A DNA stretch of 64,000 nt, from the NCBI GenBank assembly GCA_964539665.1, contig CAZIKB010000009.1:19284-83283 (forward strand), in the 5' to 3' direction. Both the position numbers and the translations under genes were made by a program. Below, piece after piece: positions 52,455 to 60,868 of this stretch; the first letter of the stretch is position 1, and every line of letters starts with the position of its first letter. Below the pieces are notes generated by a model. The model was not told where the DNA came from. It made no database searches and saw only the letters and a list, made by a program, of their open reading frames with translations. The DNA comes from CAZIKB01 sp964539665. Lineage in GTDB: Bacteria; Zhuqueibacterota; Zhuqueibacteria; Oceanimicrobiales; Oceanimicrobiaceae.

Positions 52455-53367
52455 GAACAGAGTAATTTTAGTATTGTTTTTGCTATCACAGAATTTATTT
52501 TTCTGGTCTTGTGGGAGCGGTTCTGGTAACGCGATCCCCAAATTCGATGGCAACCATGCCTACCAATATTTAATTAGACAATGTGAATTTGGCCCGCGTG
52601 TGCCCGGTTCAAAACCACATCGTGAATGTTTAGAATTCCTGACCTCTGAATTGCGAAATTATGGGGCTCAGGTTAACCACCAGCCATTTTTAATGAAATT
52701 ACCGCGCACAAACAAATCAACTACCCTGATAAATATCATTGCCAGTTTTGGACTGGATAAGCCTGAAAGGATTTTGCTGTGTGCACACTGGGACACCCGG
52801 CCTTGGGCAGACCAGGATTCAAATATTGAAAATACGGATAAACCCATTCTGGGAGCAAATGATGGCGCCTCGGGGGTGGCTGTGCTTTTAGAAGTAGCAA
52901 AAAGTATTCAAATACACGAGCCGGAATATGGCGTGGATATTATCTTTTTTGACGGCGAGGATTCGGGTTTGCCAGGACAGTCAGATAGTTATGCGCTCGG
53001 CTCGCAACACTTTGCCAAAAATAAAGATACCCGCTATCGGCCAAAGTTTGGCATCCTTCTGGACATGATCGGGGATAAAGATTTGCAGATTTATCAGGAA
53101 GAGAATTCTCTTCAATATGCCCCGGACATCGTTAAAATGGTTTGGGATAAAGCGCAAAGTCTTGACCTGACTGCATTTATTCCAACTCCCAGATATGAAA
53201 TCACAGATGATCACCTGCCCCTGCTGAGAGCAGGCATTCCTTGTATCGACCTGATTGATTTTGACTACGAATATTGGCACACACTTGAAGATACCCCGGA
53301 CAAATGCAGTGCGGAAAGCCTTGCCCAGGTAGGGCAGCTTATTTTAAGTTTAATTTATGACAGGTAA
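52435..53367 (+). CDS. M28-family lipoprotein, glutaminyl-cyclase-like
   Basis: A 310-residue protein with a lipobox (FWSC, cysteine at about residue 26). The mature part is an M28/glutaminyl-peptide cyclotransferase fold: FGPRVPGS, the zinc ligands in AHWDTRP, GANDGASG and FFDGEDSG, LLDMIGDKD, and DDHLPLL. The FGPRVPGS opening and DMIGD favour glutaminyl cyclase over aminopeptidase. Such enzymes convert N-terminal Gln to pyroglutamate; many type IX substrates carry this modification, which fits the position after sprA. The ATG at 52435 overlaps the preceding gene by 20 bases; the frame continues 13 codons upstream but the lipoprotein signal favours the internal start. Confidence 0.82.
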   Translation: MQFPTIRNRVILVLFLLSQNLFFWSCGSGSGNAIPKFDGNHAYQYLIRQCEFGPRVPGSKPHRECLEFLTSELRNYGAQVNHQPFLMKLPRTNKSTTLINIIASFGLDKPERILLCAHWDTRPWADQDSNIENTDKPILGANDGASGVAVLLEVAKSIQIHEPEYGVDIIFFDGEDSGLPGQSDSYALGSQHFAKNKDTRYRPKFGILLDMIGDKDLQIYQEENSLQYAPDIVKMVWDKAQSLDLTAFIPTPRYEITDDHLPLLRAGIPCIDLIDFDYEYWHTLEDTPDKCSAESLAQVGQLILSLIYDR

Positions 53368-54259
53368 CGATTTAGCTAAATCAACACCAACCTGGCTTCA
53401 ACTCCGCATTCCAGTAAATGCCGGGTTTGAAGAAGCGCTAATCAACTATTTATTTGAAATAGGCTGCTGCGGCTGCCAGCAGTTAGATGGTAGCGTACTC
53501 ACCTATTTTCCTGATGCCCAATCACAAGAAACAGTTCATCACAAGATAACGGATTATCTGGAAGAATTATCAGCATTAGGCTTTCGTCTTCCTGAGGAAA
53601 AAATTGAAATAGCTGTCCTGGAAAATCAAGGTTGGGAATCAAAATGGCAAGAGTATTTTAAACCAATTTTTATATCAGACAGAATTGTAGTAAAACCTAC
53701 CTGGGAAGTGTTGCAAAAACCATTTTCCGGCGTAGTTATTGAAATTGATCCCAAGCAAGCGTTCGGAATTGGAAGTCATGCAACTACACGTTTAGTTTTG
53801 CAGCTATTAGAAAAGTACATCATTAGAAATACTACTATTTTAGATGTCGGTACTGGCACGGGTATTCTGGCTATTGCAGCAACTAAATTCAACGCCGGGC
53901 TGGTGTTTGCGTTGGATAAAGATTTGGTGGCTGTTGAAGCTGCTAACGAAAACATTCAACAAAATTTAACTGACTTTAATACAAAATTATTTACGGGTGA
54001 GTTATCTGCTTTAAACCCGCCTACGCCGTATTTTGACTTGATTCTGGCAAATCTCAATAAAGTAGAAATTTTTAAATTATGGAGTGATTTTATGCGGCTC
54101 CTGAAAAACTCTGGCTTACTAATAATCAGTGGAATACTTAAAGATGCTCGCGATGAAGTGCTTAAGCAGATTTCAAGAACTATGGATTTGCACGGCATAG
54201 AAGAAGTTACTGAAGAAGATTGGATAGCATTTGTACTAAAAAAAGGGTCTTCAACTTGA
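53357..54259 (+). CDS. prmA: Ribosomal protein L11 methyltransferase
   Basis: A 300-residue SAM-dependent methyltransferase. The N-terminal substrate-recognition domain is followed by IDPKQAFGIGSHATTRL (the PrmA signature) and the SAM motif ILDVGTGTGILAIAA; LILANLNK corresponds to the catalytic-site strand. PrmA trimethylates ribosomal protein L11. It overlaps the M28 gene by 11 bases and its stop overlaps the next start (TTGA), showing a tightly packed operon. Confidence 0.93.
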   Translation: MTGNDLAKSTPTWLQLRIPVNAGFEEALINYLFEIGCCGCQQLDGSVLTYFPDAQSQETVHHKITDYLEELSALGFRLPEEKIEIAVLENQGWESKWQEYFKPIFISDRIVVKPTWEVLQKPFSGVVIEIDPKQAFGIGSHATTRLVLQLLEKYIIRNTTILDVGTGTGILAIAATKFNAGLVFALDKDLVAVEAANENIQQNLTDFNTKLFTGELSALNPPTPYFDLILANLNKVEIFKLWSDFMRLLKNSGLLIISGILKDARDEVLKQISRTMDLHGIEEVTEEDWIAFVLKKGSST

Positions 54260-55182
54260 AAAGGGTAGCGGCTATCGATATCGGCACTAACACTGCTCTG
54301 CTTTTGATAGCTGAGATAAGGAATCAGGATGAAATTTATCCGCTGGTTCAGCAGGAAAGAATTGTGAGGTTAGGCGAAGGTGTAGATAAAACAAAATGTT
54401 TAAAAAAAGAGGCTATTGCCAGAACACTGATGGCAGTTAAAGAATATTTAAAAGTCGTGGCCGATTATGACACTACCAATGTTGTAATTTCTGGCACAAG
54501 CGCTGTCCGGGATGCACAGAATCGCGATTTTTTTGTAAACCGTTTCAGGGATGAATTTGGCCTTGAATTTCAGATATTAACCGGAGTTGAAGAAGCGCAA
54601 TTGACCTATTTGGGCGCTCTTTCAAATAAAACTGATTTAGACGGAGAAATTTTTTTAATTGATATTGGCGGAGGAAGCACGGAATGTATCCTGGGAACAC
54701 AAAATTCAATTCAAAATACTATCAGTTTGGATATCGGGTCCGTCAGATTAACAGAAAGATTTGCAAAAAATGATCCAGTTACAAATGACGAATTTAACTT
54801 AATCAGAGAATGCGTAAAAGAACAATTAATCAAAATATCAGACAACTGGCATTTTAAACCAGGCCATTTTGTTGGGGTGGCGGGAACAGTCACTACTTTA
54901 GCCGCTATGAATTTAAAATTGACTCAATATAATCCAGAGATTGTCGACAATTCTATCTTATCCAATCAACAAATTGCTGATATCGTGGATAATTTAAAAT
55001 CACAAACATTATCTGAAAGGAAACTATTGCCAGGTCTTAAACCAGAACGTGCTGATATTATTTTATCCGGGGCAATAATCCTGTTAGAATTTATGAAACA
55101 ATTTAATTTTCAGAAGGTGATTGTGAGTGATAGAGGCCTGCGATTTGGGTTGCTTTTTAAATTTCTGGGTACGACAGGATAA
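54256..55182 (+). CDS. Ppx/GppA-family phosphatase (exopolyphosphatase/pppGpp phosphatase)
   Basis: A 308-residue ASKHA-fold protein. The first phosphate motif is AAIDIGTNTALLLIAE (about residues 4-19), the second IDIGGGSTECILG. GTSAVRDAQN and GVAGTVTTLAAM also match. Members hydrolyse polyphosphate or pppGpp. It corresponds to the short one-domain-pair form, without the C-terminal HD extension of E. coli Ppx. The start is TTG at 54256, sharing TTGA with the prmA stop; earlier in-frame codons at 54220 lie within prmA and add residues not seen in the family. Confidence 0.9.
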   Translation: MKRVAAIDIGTNTALLLIAEIRNQDEIYPLVQQERIVRLGEGVDKTKCLKKEAIARTLMAVKEYLKVVADYDTTNVVISGTSAVRDAQNRDFFVNRFRDEFGLEFQILTGVEEAQLTYLGALSNKTDLDGEIFLIDIGGGSTECILGTQNSIQNTISLDIGSVRLTERFAKNDPVTNDEFNLIRECVKEQLIKISDNWHFKPGHFVGVAGTVTTLAAMNLKLTQYNPEIVDNSILSNQQIADIVDNLKSQTLSERKLLPGLKPERADIILSGAIILLEFMKQFNFQKVIVSDRGLRFGLLFKFLGTTG

Positions 55183-55408
55183 TTAAATAATGGTTTAATT
55201 TAGAAGAATAATTGCAGCAAAATAATTAAGGATAAAATGATTGTTATTAGAAGAGTAAATTATTTGTCGTCAATCATTTTGACTTTTTCTTTGAAAACTG
55301 AGCTTCCAGATATTCTAAAGATCAAGGTATTGTTTAATGGCACATAATGATTAATTATCTTGAAGTTTGCGAATATTGCAGGACAGATGTTTAGCTCTCA
55401 ACAAAATA

Positions 55409-55981
55409 TCAGCGCAACATTTTGTCCTTTAACTTTTTTTTGAGCATTTCTCTTGCTCTAAAAATTCGGGCTTTTACTGTTCCTAAAGGTATGCTTAAAA
55501 TTTGAGCGATTTCTTCGTAGGATCTTTCTTCAGTATGTCGCAAAACAATGGCAATCTTATAATTTTCAGGGAGTTCTTCTATTGCGGATGCTATGATATT
55601 GGATTTTTCCACAGATAAAATATTTTTATCCGGACTCATTGATGTATCAGGAAACTCACGGCCTAATTCACCGTCCTTTGATTGGACGGGTTTATTTATG
55701 GAATATGTTTTTAATCTTTTCTTTCTCATGTGGTCGATGCAATTATTAATAGCAATCTTATATAGCCACGTTGAGAAAGCGTATTCTTCATTAAAGGAGG
55801 GAAGGGCGTTGAAGGCTTTCATGAAAGCTTCTTGCACAAGATCTTCAGTTTCTTCTTTATTCCTGACCATTTTATACAGGAGGTTAAAAATAGCTCCCCG
55901 GTAGTTGTCTAAAAGAAGTTTGTAGGCAGTCTCGTCTCCTTTGATTGCTTTTTTAATTAAGTCAGAACTTGAATTTTTCAC
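55409..55981 (-). CDS. ECF-type RNA polymerase sigma factor
   Basis: A 190-residue sigma-70 family protein lacking regions 1 and 3. Region 2 is seen at about residues 20-90 (ETEDLVQEAFMKAF, FSTWLYKIAINNCID), and region 4 at about 130-180 (LPENYKIAIVLRH, EEIAQILSIPLGTVKARIFRAR). The linker between them is about 35 residues. No anti-sigma factor gene is adjacent; the next gene upstream, acpS, is divergent. It likely controls an envelope or stress regulon, but no target promoters can be named. Confidence 0.93.
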   Translation of the reverse strand: MKNSSSDLIKKAIKGDETAYKLLLDNYRGAIFNLLYKMVRNKEETEDLVQEAFMKAFNALPSFNEEYAFSTWLYKIAINNCIDHMRKKRLKTYSINKPVQSKDGELGREFPDTSMSPDKNILSVEKSNIIASAIEELPENYKIAIVLRHTEERSYEEIAQILSIPLGTVKARIFRAREMLKKKLKDKMLR

Positions 55982-56130
55982 ATTAATACAATTATTTATG
56001 GTTTTTACATTTACTAAAAAAATTACGTTAAAAAATACTAACAGTCAAGGAGAAAATGTTTGCATCTGCTAAAATATAATTTTAACTTATGTCGAAATGT
56101 AGAACATTTATTGTTTAAAGGAGATTTTTG

Positions 56131-56502
56131 TTGATTAACGGGATTGGTATAGACTTAGTTGAAGTCGGACGGATTGACCAAATGTTGAAAAAATGGCAGC
56201 AAAAATTCACAACTAAACTTTTTACGTTAAAAGAAATTAAACATTGTTGTGAGAAAGTGAATCAAGCTGAATGTTTTGCTGCACGATTCGCAGCTAAAGA
56301 AGCTCTGGCGAAAGCGTTGGGACATGGGTGGTGCGTTCACTTCAGATGGACAGATGTTGAAGTGAGCAATGAAAAAAGCGGGAGACCCATATTTATAATA
56401 AAAGGCGTCACAGAAAAGCTGGTAAAAGGAAAACGAGTATTGCTAAGCTTAACTCATACAAAATTATATGCCTCAGCTATCGTTACTGTGGAAAGTGTGT
56501 GA
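56131..56502 (+). CDS. acpS: Holo-[acyl-carrier-protein] synthase
   Basis: A 123-residue phosphopantetheinyl transferase that activates acyl carrier protein. Motifs are GIGIDLVEVGRI (D8), FAARFAAKEALAKALG (E and K of the Mg/CoA site) and SLTHTKLYASA. The start is TTG at 56131 with AAAGGAG 7 bases upstream; TTG at 56128 is also possible. No ATG is available in the N-terminal region. Confidence 0.94.
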   Translation: MINGIGIDLVEVGRIDQMLKKWQQKFTTKLFTLKEIKHCCEKVNQAECFAARFAAKEALAKALGHGWCVHFRWTDVEVSNEKSGRPIFIIKGVTEKLVKGKRVLLSLTHTKLYASAIVTVESV

Positions 56503-56902
56503 ATATTCTTTCAGAATTGACAAAATAAAGCATTGTGATTTAATAAGCATGTGTTTTTACCAGTCCTAAGCAGGGAGCGCACATAAATATATTAAAAACA
56601 ATACTAAAAGACTGTGACAAAATGATCGAGCTCATCGATGGTGCTCCCAAGTAAAAATAGAATTATTTAGATATAGGACGGGAGCACGATAAGCATAAAA
56701 TAAGCATCGTGGGAGTTGGGTGAGCGTGTTGGGGAGCACGGAAACTTTTTAGATATTGAGATGAAATTAATTTGGGTGCTCCCGACAATTATTAACAACT
56801 ATATGACTTGTTTGACTGATGTGTACAGATGTTCTGGGAGCACACAAAGGATTCGTTGCAAAATACTGTAAAATGTAAATAAATGGAAAGTGAATTAAAT
56901 AA
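56503..56902. repeat. 400-bp intergenic region with a cluster of GGGAGCAC inverted repeats
   Basis: The octamer GGGAGCAC or its complement occurs at 56641-56648 (minus), 56680-56687 (plus), 56732-56739 (plus), 56776-56783 (minus) and 56836-56843 (plus), with degenerate forms at 56573 (GGGAGCGCAC) and 56710 (GTGGGAG). TTTAGATAT recurs beside two of them. Pairs 56641/56680 and 56732/56776 can form stem-loops with 31- and 36-base loops. No gene was found. Confidence 0.65.
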
Positions 56903-57304
56903 ATGAGAGAAGATAAAAACAACAAAATGTATAAATATTATTTACCCGCCATTCTTTGGGCAATTCTGATTTTTATTGGCTCTTCTATCCCTTCTGACTC
57001 CCTGCCGAGTTTTACAATAAAAATGAAAGACTTGATATTGCATTTTATTGAATACACTATTTTGGGTTTACTATTGGCTCTTGCTGTTGTGCAATCACCC
57101 GGTCGCTTGTCAAGGAAGTTGTTCACTATGGTATTATTAATTGGGATTCTTTATGGTGGCTCCGATGAAATTCATCAAAAGTTTGTTATGGGCAGACATT
57201 GTACGTTTAGTGATTTTTTAGCAGACAGCGCGGGAGTACTTATGGGTTTGACTGTCTTTGCATTTATGCCAAGTATAGCCAGAATCTTTACTTCTGAGAA
57301 GTAG
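56903..57304 (+). CDS. VanZ-like membrane protein
   Basis: A protein of up to 133 residues with four hydrophobic segments. The sequence YYLPAILWAILIFIGSSIP, then LILHFIEYTILGLLL, LYGGSDEIHQKFVMGR and DFLADSAGVLMG is the VanZ-like family pattern. Function is unknown beyond membrane location; the original member affects teicoplanin resistance in enterococci, which cannot be transferred to this protein. The start is ATG at 56903 or ATG at 56930; neither has a clear ribosome-binding site. Confidence 0.8.
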   Translation: MREDKNNKMYKYYLPAILWAILIFIGSSIPSDSLPSFTIKMKDLILHFIEYTILGLLLALAVVQSPGRLSRKLFTMVLLIGILYGGSDEIHQKFVMGRHCTFSDFLADSAGVLMGLTVFAFMPSIARIFTSEK

Positions 57305-57536
57305 TAAAAAGAAGATTATTTGCCCGCCTTTTGAAAACAATATGTTCGATTAGCTCAGCCTCGTGCCACTGACGGTATTGTTCGAGTGAATTTCGATACA
57401 GTTCCTTGTCTTTGGACATCTCGTAAATCGATAATTTTTGTCTTGGCAATAAAGTAAATATAGAATTTACTTCAAAAGTCAAGATAGGAAAAGCGACCAT
57501 TGAGTAAACAAAACCACAGGAATATAAGAAAACCAT
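57288..57536 (-). CDS. Possible small hypothetical protein
   Basis: A frame of 82 residues from ATG 57536 (or a TTG at 57545), with a hydrophobic N-terminal part and a charged C-terminal part (YRQWHEAELIEH, KRRANNLLF). It lies 51 bases after the small membrane protein gene, on the same strand, and would end 17 bases inside the convergent VanZ-like gene. No ribosome-binding site and no family is recognised. It could be chance. Confidence 0.25.
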   Translation of the reverse strand: MVFLYSCGFVYSMVAFPILTFEVNSIFTLLPRQKLSIYEMSKDKELYRNSLEQYRQWHEAELIEHIVFKRRANNLLFTTSQK

Positions 57537-57587
57537 GAGTTTCAATGCATTTCATTACACCATTTAGTGTGATAGTACCGCTGTGGT

Positions 57588-57926
57588 TTATTTAATCCAG
57601 ATGCTTTTCAAACCTAACAAATTAAGCCGGTGGATAACCAGGATGTTGTAGATGCCTGATAGAACAGTACTTCCAACGAATCCGATAACAAAAGACCACC
57701 ACAAATTGGGATTTACAGAAGTTGGTGTCACCCAATTATTTAAGCCTTCAAAATTTTCAATTAACGAAGAAAATTTACGAAAGATGCCGAAAAATATCAT
57801 GAATGTCGGCCCCAATGCAATCCCAAAAGCTAACATTAAATAACCTTGCGATCCGGTATAACCGGGCCCAATGCGTGTGGGACCGTCAGGACCGCAACCA
57901 CTTTTTAAGCTTCCTCCATTTGCCAC
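57588..57926 (-). CDS. Small membrane protein of unknown function
   Basis: A protein of 112 residues with a Gly-rich N-terminus (GGSLKSGCGPDGPTRIGPG) and two hydrophobic helices (about 32-50 and 78-98). The GTG at 57926 is preferred because GGAG lies 6 bases upstream; a TTG at 57938 would include that box. It is 24 bases after the metallophosphoesterase gene on the same strand, probably an operon partner. I do not recognise the family. The N-terminal cysteine-containing Gly/Pro segment lacks a lipobox. Confidence 0.5.
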   Translation of the reverse strand: MANGGSLKSGCGPDGPTRIGPGYTGSQGYLMLAFGIALGPTFMIFFGIFRKFSSLIENFEGLNNWVTPTSVNPNLWWSFVIGFVGSTVLSGIYNILVIHRLNLLGLKSIWIK

Positions 57927-57950
57927 TTTAATCTCCAATATTTGAAGTGA

Positions 57951-59168
57951 TCATTTTGATATTTTAAATAAAGCGGTTGTTTTATAACCGCCATTTTCAG
58001 TGGTGGCCTGAAAAAATTCCACCCATAATTCATCATCAGTCATATCGAATCTGGCAAAGCCAAAAGCCGCATGTGAAAAAATGGTGTCGTTTTTATGGGT
58101 AGTTTCGGCTAATTTTCCAGCGCTCCCCGAGATTATCTGGAAATGATTTTCATCTATCTCCAAAAATTGTAAACTATGCTCGTGTCCCGATAAATAAAGA
58201 TTCACATTATGTTTATTCATTATTCTAATCAAATCTTTTCGAAATTTTTTATATGCAGGGTTGTCCAGGTCCTGCAGCGGTCTAATGAAAAGTTTATCGA
58301 CGATTGTATATAAAATAATCGGTGGGATGGGAAGCCACCAAACTGCGCTTCTAAAGCCAGCATGTCGTCCGTGCGCTTTAACCGGATGATGGCCTATTAT
58401 GATTTTCCAGGAAACACCAGGTTCCATCAGGGTATTCAATCTTTGCCAATGTTGTTGTATCAGAGTTGAATCGTTATTTTGATATAAATTTAAGAGTACC
58501 TGTGTATCAATGGCCACTATGGTTGCTTTTTCGTTTGATTCAAGATTTATTTTTTCTGGAAGGGTTAAACTGAAAACATTCTCATTTTTTAAAGCGTGAT
58601 AATTTGTGGAATCATTAGTGTCTGAATTTTTATCAGGATCAATTGGATAATACTTCCAAAAAGGAGAATAAATTTTTTCCGCTGTCGTTTCCTGGTGGAT
58701 TACATCGCCCCAACCATATTGTCCGCCTGCGAAACCCGCGTAATCATGATTCCCCGGAATAATGTGAAAAACCAGCTTTTTCCCCTCATAGCTGACATTT
58801 TTGTAAACATCTCCAAAGGTCTTGTGTAGCATTTTTATTGTCTCAGGATTGTTCCATCCTTCTGGTAATCCGATTTCGTAAACGTTATCTCCTAATCCAA
58901 GCACAAATGGCGCCTGATTCCGACCGTTTGGAATTTCAGTTACATTTTTTATCAAGGCCTGCGCAACCGCTCTTTGATTGGCTTGCCCAGTACCCCAATC
59001 GCCTAAAGCGTAGAAAGTCAGTACATCGTTATGATTTGGTCGTCTATTCGGATCACCTTCCTGGACAGGATCGCCTTCTCTGGTTGCTCTCAGAAAGGGT
59101 TTTGTATCGCTGCATCCCTGTGCAATAAATAATATTAAAAATAATACAAAGTGAATTTTGTTAAGCAT
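57951..59168 (-). CDS. Metallophosphoesterase lipoprotein (purple-acid-phosphatase-like)
   Basis: A 405-residue protein with a lipobox (IAQGC, cysteine about residue 19). The calcineurin-like metal motifs occur in order: GDWG (about 56-59), GDNVY, GNHDY, GHHP and SGHEH. It probably hydrolyses phosphomonoesters outside the inner membrane. AGGGAG lies 6 bases upstream of the ATG at 59168. A small membrane-protein gene follows and may be cotranscribed. Substrate unknown. Confidence 0.85.
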   Translation of the reverse strand: MLNKIHFVLFLILFIAQGCSDTKPFLRATREGDPVQEGDPNRRPNHNDVLTFYALGDWGTGQANQRAVAQALIKNVTEIPNGRNQAPFVLGLGDNVYEIGLPEGWNNPETIKMLHKTFGDVYKNVSYEGKKLVFHIIPGNHDYAGFAGGQYGWGDVIHQETTAEKIYSPFWKYYPIDPDKNSDTNDSTNYHALKNENVFSLTLPEKINLESNEKATIVAIDTQVLLNLYQNNDSTLIQQHWQRLNTLMEPGVSWKIIIGHHPVKAHGRHAGFRSAVWWLPIPPIILYTIVDKLFIRPLQDLDNPAYKKFRKDLIRIMNKHNVNLYLSGHEHSLQFLEIDENHFQIISGSAGKLAETTHKNDTIFSHAAFGFARFDMTDDELWVEFFQATTENGGYKTTALFKISK

Positions 59169-59485
59169 GTATTCTCCCTGAAATTTTAAATTTATTTGAA
59201 TTAAATGTTCAGAAAATTTAATTAAGTTAAATATTATAATTTAGAATTTCAATGATATTGATCACATCAAAAGTAAAAAAATAACATATTTATTAGCTTT
59301 TTATAACATTTGTACTTGCATCTTAACCTGAGAAGTTTTATTATAATCAGAATTTATTTTTCGTAATAATTAATACCATTTTGTAAAAATATTTACTTGA
59401 AATTGATAATATACTGCATTTGTACCAACGTCTATTTAAACACTAAAATAATTAAGATTATTCATTTTAATAAAAGGGGAATGCT
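59169..59485. other. Divergent intergenic region
   Basis: 317 very AT-rich bases separating the metallophosphoesterase (minus) from the secreted protein at 59486 (plus). No gene or clear promoter pair was seen; AAAAGGGGAATGCT just before the ATG at 59486 serves as ribosome-binding site. Confidence 0.45.
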
Positions 59486-60556
59486 ATGAAATCGGCATTG
59501 TCAAAGTTCACGTGGATAGGAATGTTTTTTGTAATATCAGCCTGGAATTTATTCGCTCAGGATAGAATAATCACCATACCCAAGCCAGTACCCGGAGCTC
59601 CATTTCAGGTTACTGATTTTGATGATCTTTTTGGAAAAGCCTATAGATGGTTTTATGATGGAGAAGTGGAATGGGCCGCAGACAGTTTACGGAAGCTCAT
59701 TGATATGTCTGATTTCAAAATGGACGAAAGGAACTATTACATTGTCGTGGCAAACTTTACTGACAAAATGAGCCCCATTGGTTTATTTCATGAAGGCTCA
59801 GATTTTCTCGATACACGCCTTTATGGATTAACCGCGGATTCCTTATATTACATTTTTATTTCAAAAACAGAAAAGGCGGAGTCATTTCTTTCTACTGTTC
59901 TCACCTCCAAGTCTTCTCCGTTTGAAGAGAATTTATTGGATTTCCTATCTTTATTTATTGATATTCCTATTTCCCTTACACCTTTGGGCGGCGATCAAAC
60001 TGTTTGGATTGATGTAAGGAAATATGAAATACCGAAAAAATTTCAAAAGAATGCAGATATTTCAGTCATTGTTAAAAAAGACCTGGAATCAGAAGACTTT
60101 GTAGCCGCCGCTACATTTGACAACACTGCCAGAGAACACTGGAGCTTTGGCGTGGCGACAGCTATCACTACCGTGAATGATGTGGATATTATTATCGGCG
60201 GCGATGGCAGAATTATTGTGAGACCAAAACCCCATGGCGATTTAGCCGCATTCGGCGTCATTAATTACCACTTTAGCGCGGTCGACACCAAAGCGCCGAC
60301 CCTGGCCGGTTCATTCCACATTTTGGCCGGGCTTCGTTTAGAGGACGACATTGAGCCTTTAGTTGGCATAGGATTTGGCCCTCCCACTGGTTTAGGAGTG
60401 GAAGTGCACTTTTTTGGCGGAATCAGCGCCGCATTTACCAATAAGTTAAAATCAGGATTTGCAATCGGCGATGTTGTTGGAAATGATGTTGATCCTTTTA
60501 AATTGAGTGTAAAAATACGTCCGAGGTTCGGACTGGAATTGAAGTTTCCGTGGTAA
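59486..60556 (+). CDS. Secreted protein of unknown function
   Basis: A 356-residue protein with a signal peptide (about 1-24, ending NLFAQDR). The first 200 residues look mixed alpha/beta; the last 140 alternate Gly and hydrophobic residues (FGVATAITTVNDVDIIIGGDG, HILAGLRLEDDIEPLVGIGFG, GVEVHFFGG) and end in an aromatic (KFPW), suggesting an outer-membrane barrel or surface-attached beta domain. No family recognised and no catalytic motif seen. Confidence 0.65.
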   Translation: MKSALSKFTWIGMFFVISAWNLFAQDRIITIPKPVPGAPFQVTDFDDLFGKAYRWFYDGEVEWAADSLRKLIDMSDFKMDERNYYIVVANFTDKMSPIGLFHEGSDFLDTRLYGLTADSLYYIFISKTEKAESFLSTVLTSKSSPFEENLLDFLSLFIDIPISLTPLGGDQTVWIDVRKYEIPKKFQKNADISVIVKKDLESEDFVAAATFDNTAREHWSFGVATAITTVNDVDIIIGGDGRIIVRPKPHGDLAAFGVINYHFSAVDTKAPTLAGSFHILAGLRLEDDIEPLVGIGFGPPTGLGVEVHFFGGISAAFTNKLKSGFAIGDVVGNDVDPFKLSVKIRPRFGLELKFPW

Positions 60557-60868
60557 GACTATAATACAATTTATTAAATTAAAATACGACCAATCGGTCT
60601 GCGATTTGATGGCCAGAGGGTATTGAAAGAGTATTAAATATTTGTGTGTTAAAAATTGTTACTGCAGTCAAATTTCTAACCTCGAAGTTCTTCGAGATTA
60701 GAAATGATATATGGTGAGTCGTTCATTTATTGAGAAGCGATTTTTTACTGTCCAACAATTCTCGGCAAAGTTTTCACTCCGCCAACCATTGCTGTAAATT
60801 ACAATTATAACTGCTATTGAAATATTAAGTAGCCACCAAAAGATGACATTCACAATTCAAATCAACTA
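60557..60868. other. Intergenic region with one strong palindrome
   Basis: 312 bases between convergent genes. No gene recognised. The palindrome at 60672-60705 is listed separately and is the only clear structure. Confidence 0.45.
60672..60705. terminator. 34-base palindrome between convergent genes
   Basis: ATTTCTAA + CTCGAAG pairs with CTTCGAG + TTAGAAAT, with one internal C/A mismatch and a 2-base loop. It could be a bidirectional terminator for the two convergent genes or a protein-binding site; no T-run follows on the plus strand. Confidence 0.45.

Noticed and set aside
56503..56902. CRISPR array or integron attC sites
   Set aside because: The repeated unit is only 8 bases, orientation alternates and spacing is irregular, unlike CRISPR repeats; the attC core sequences are not present.
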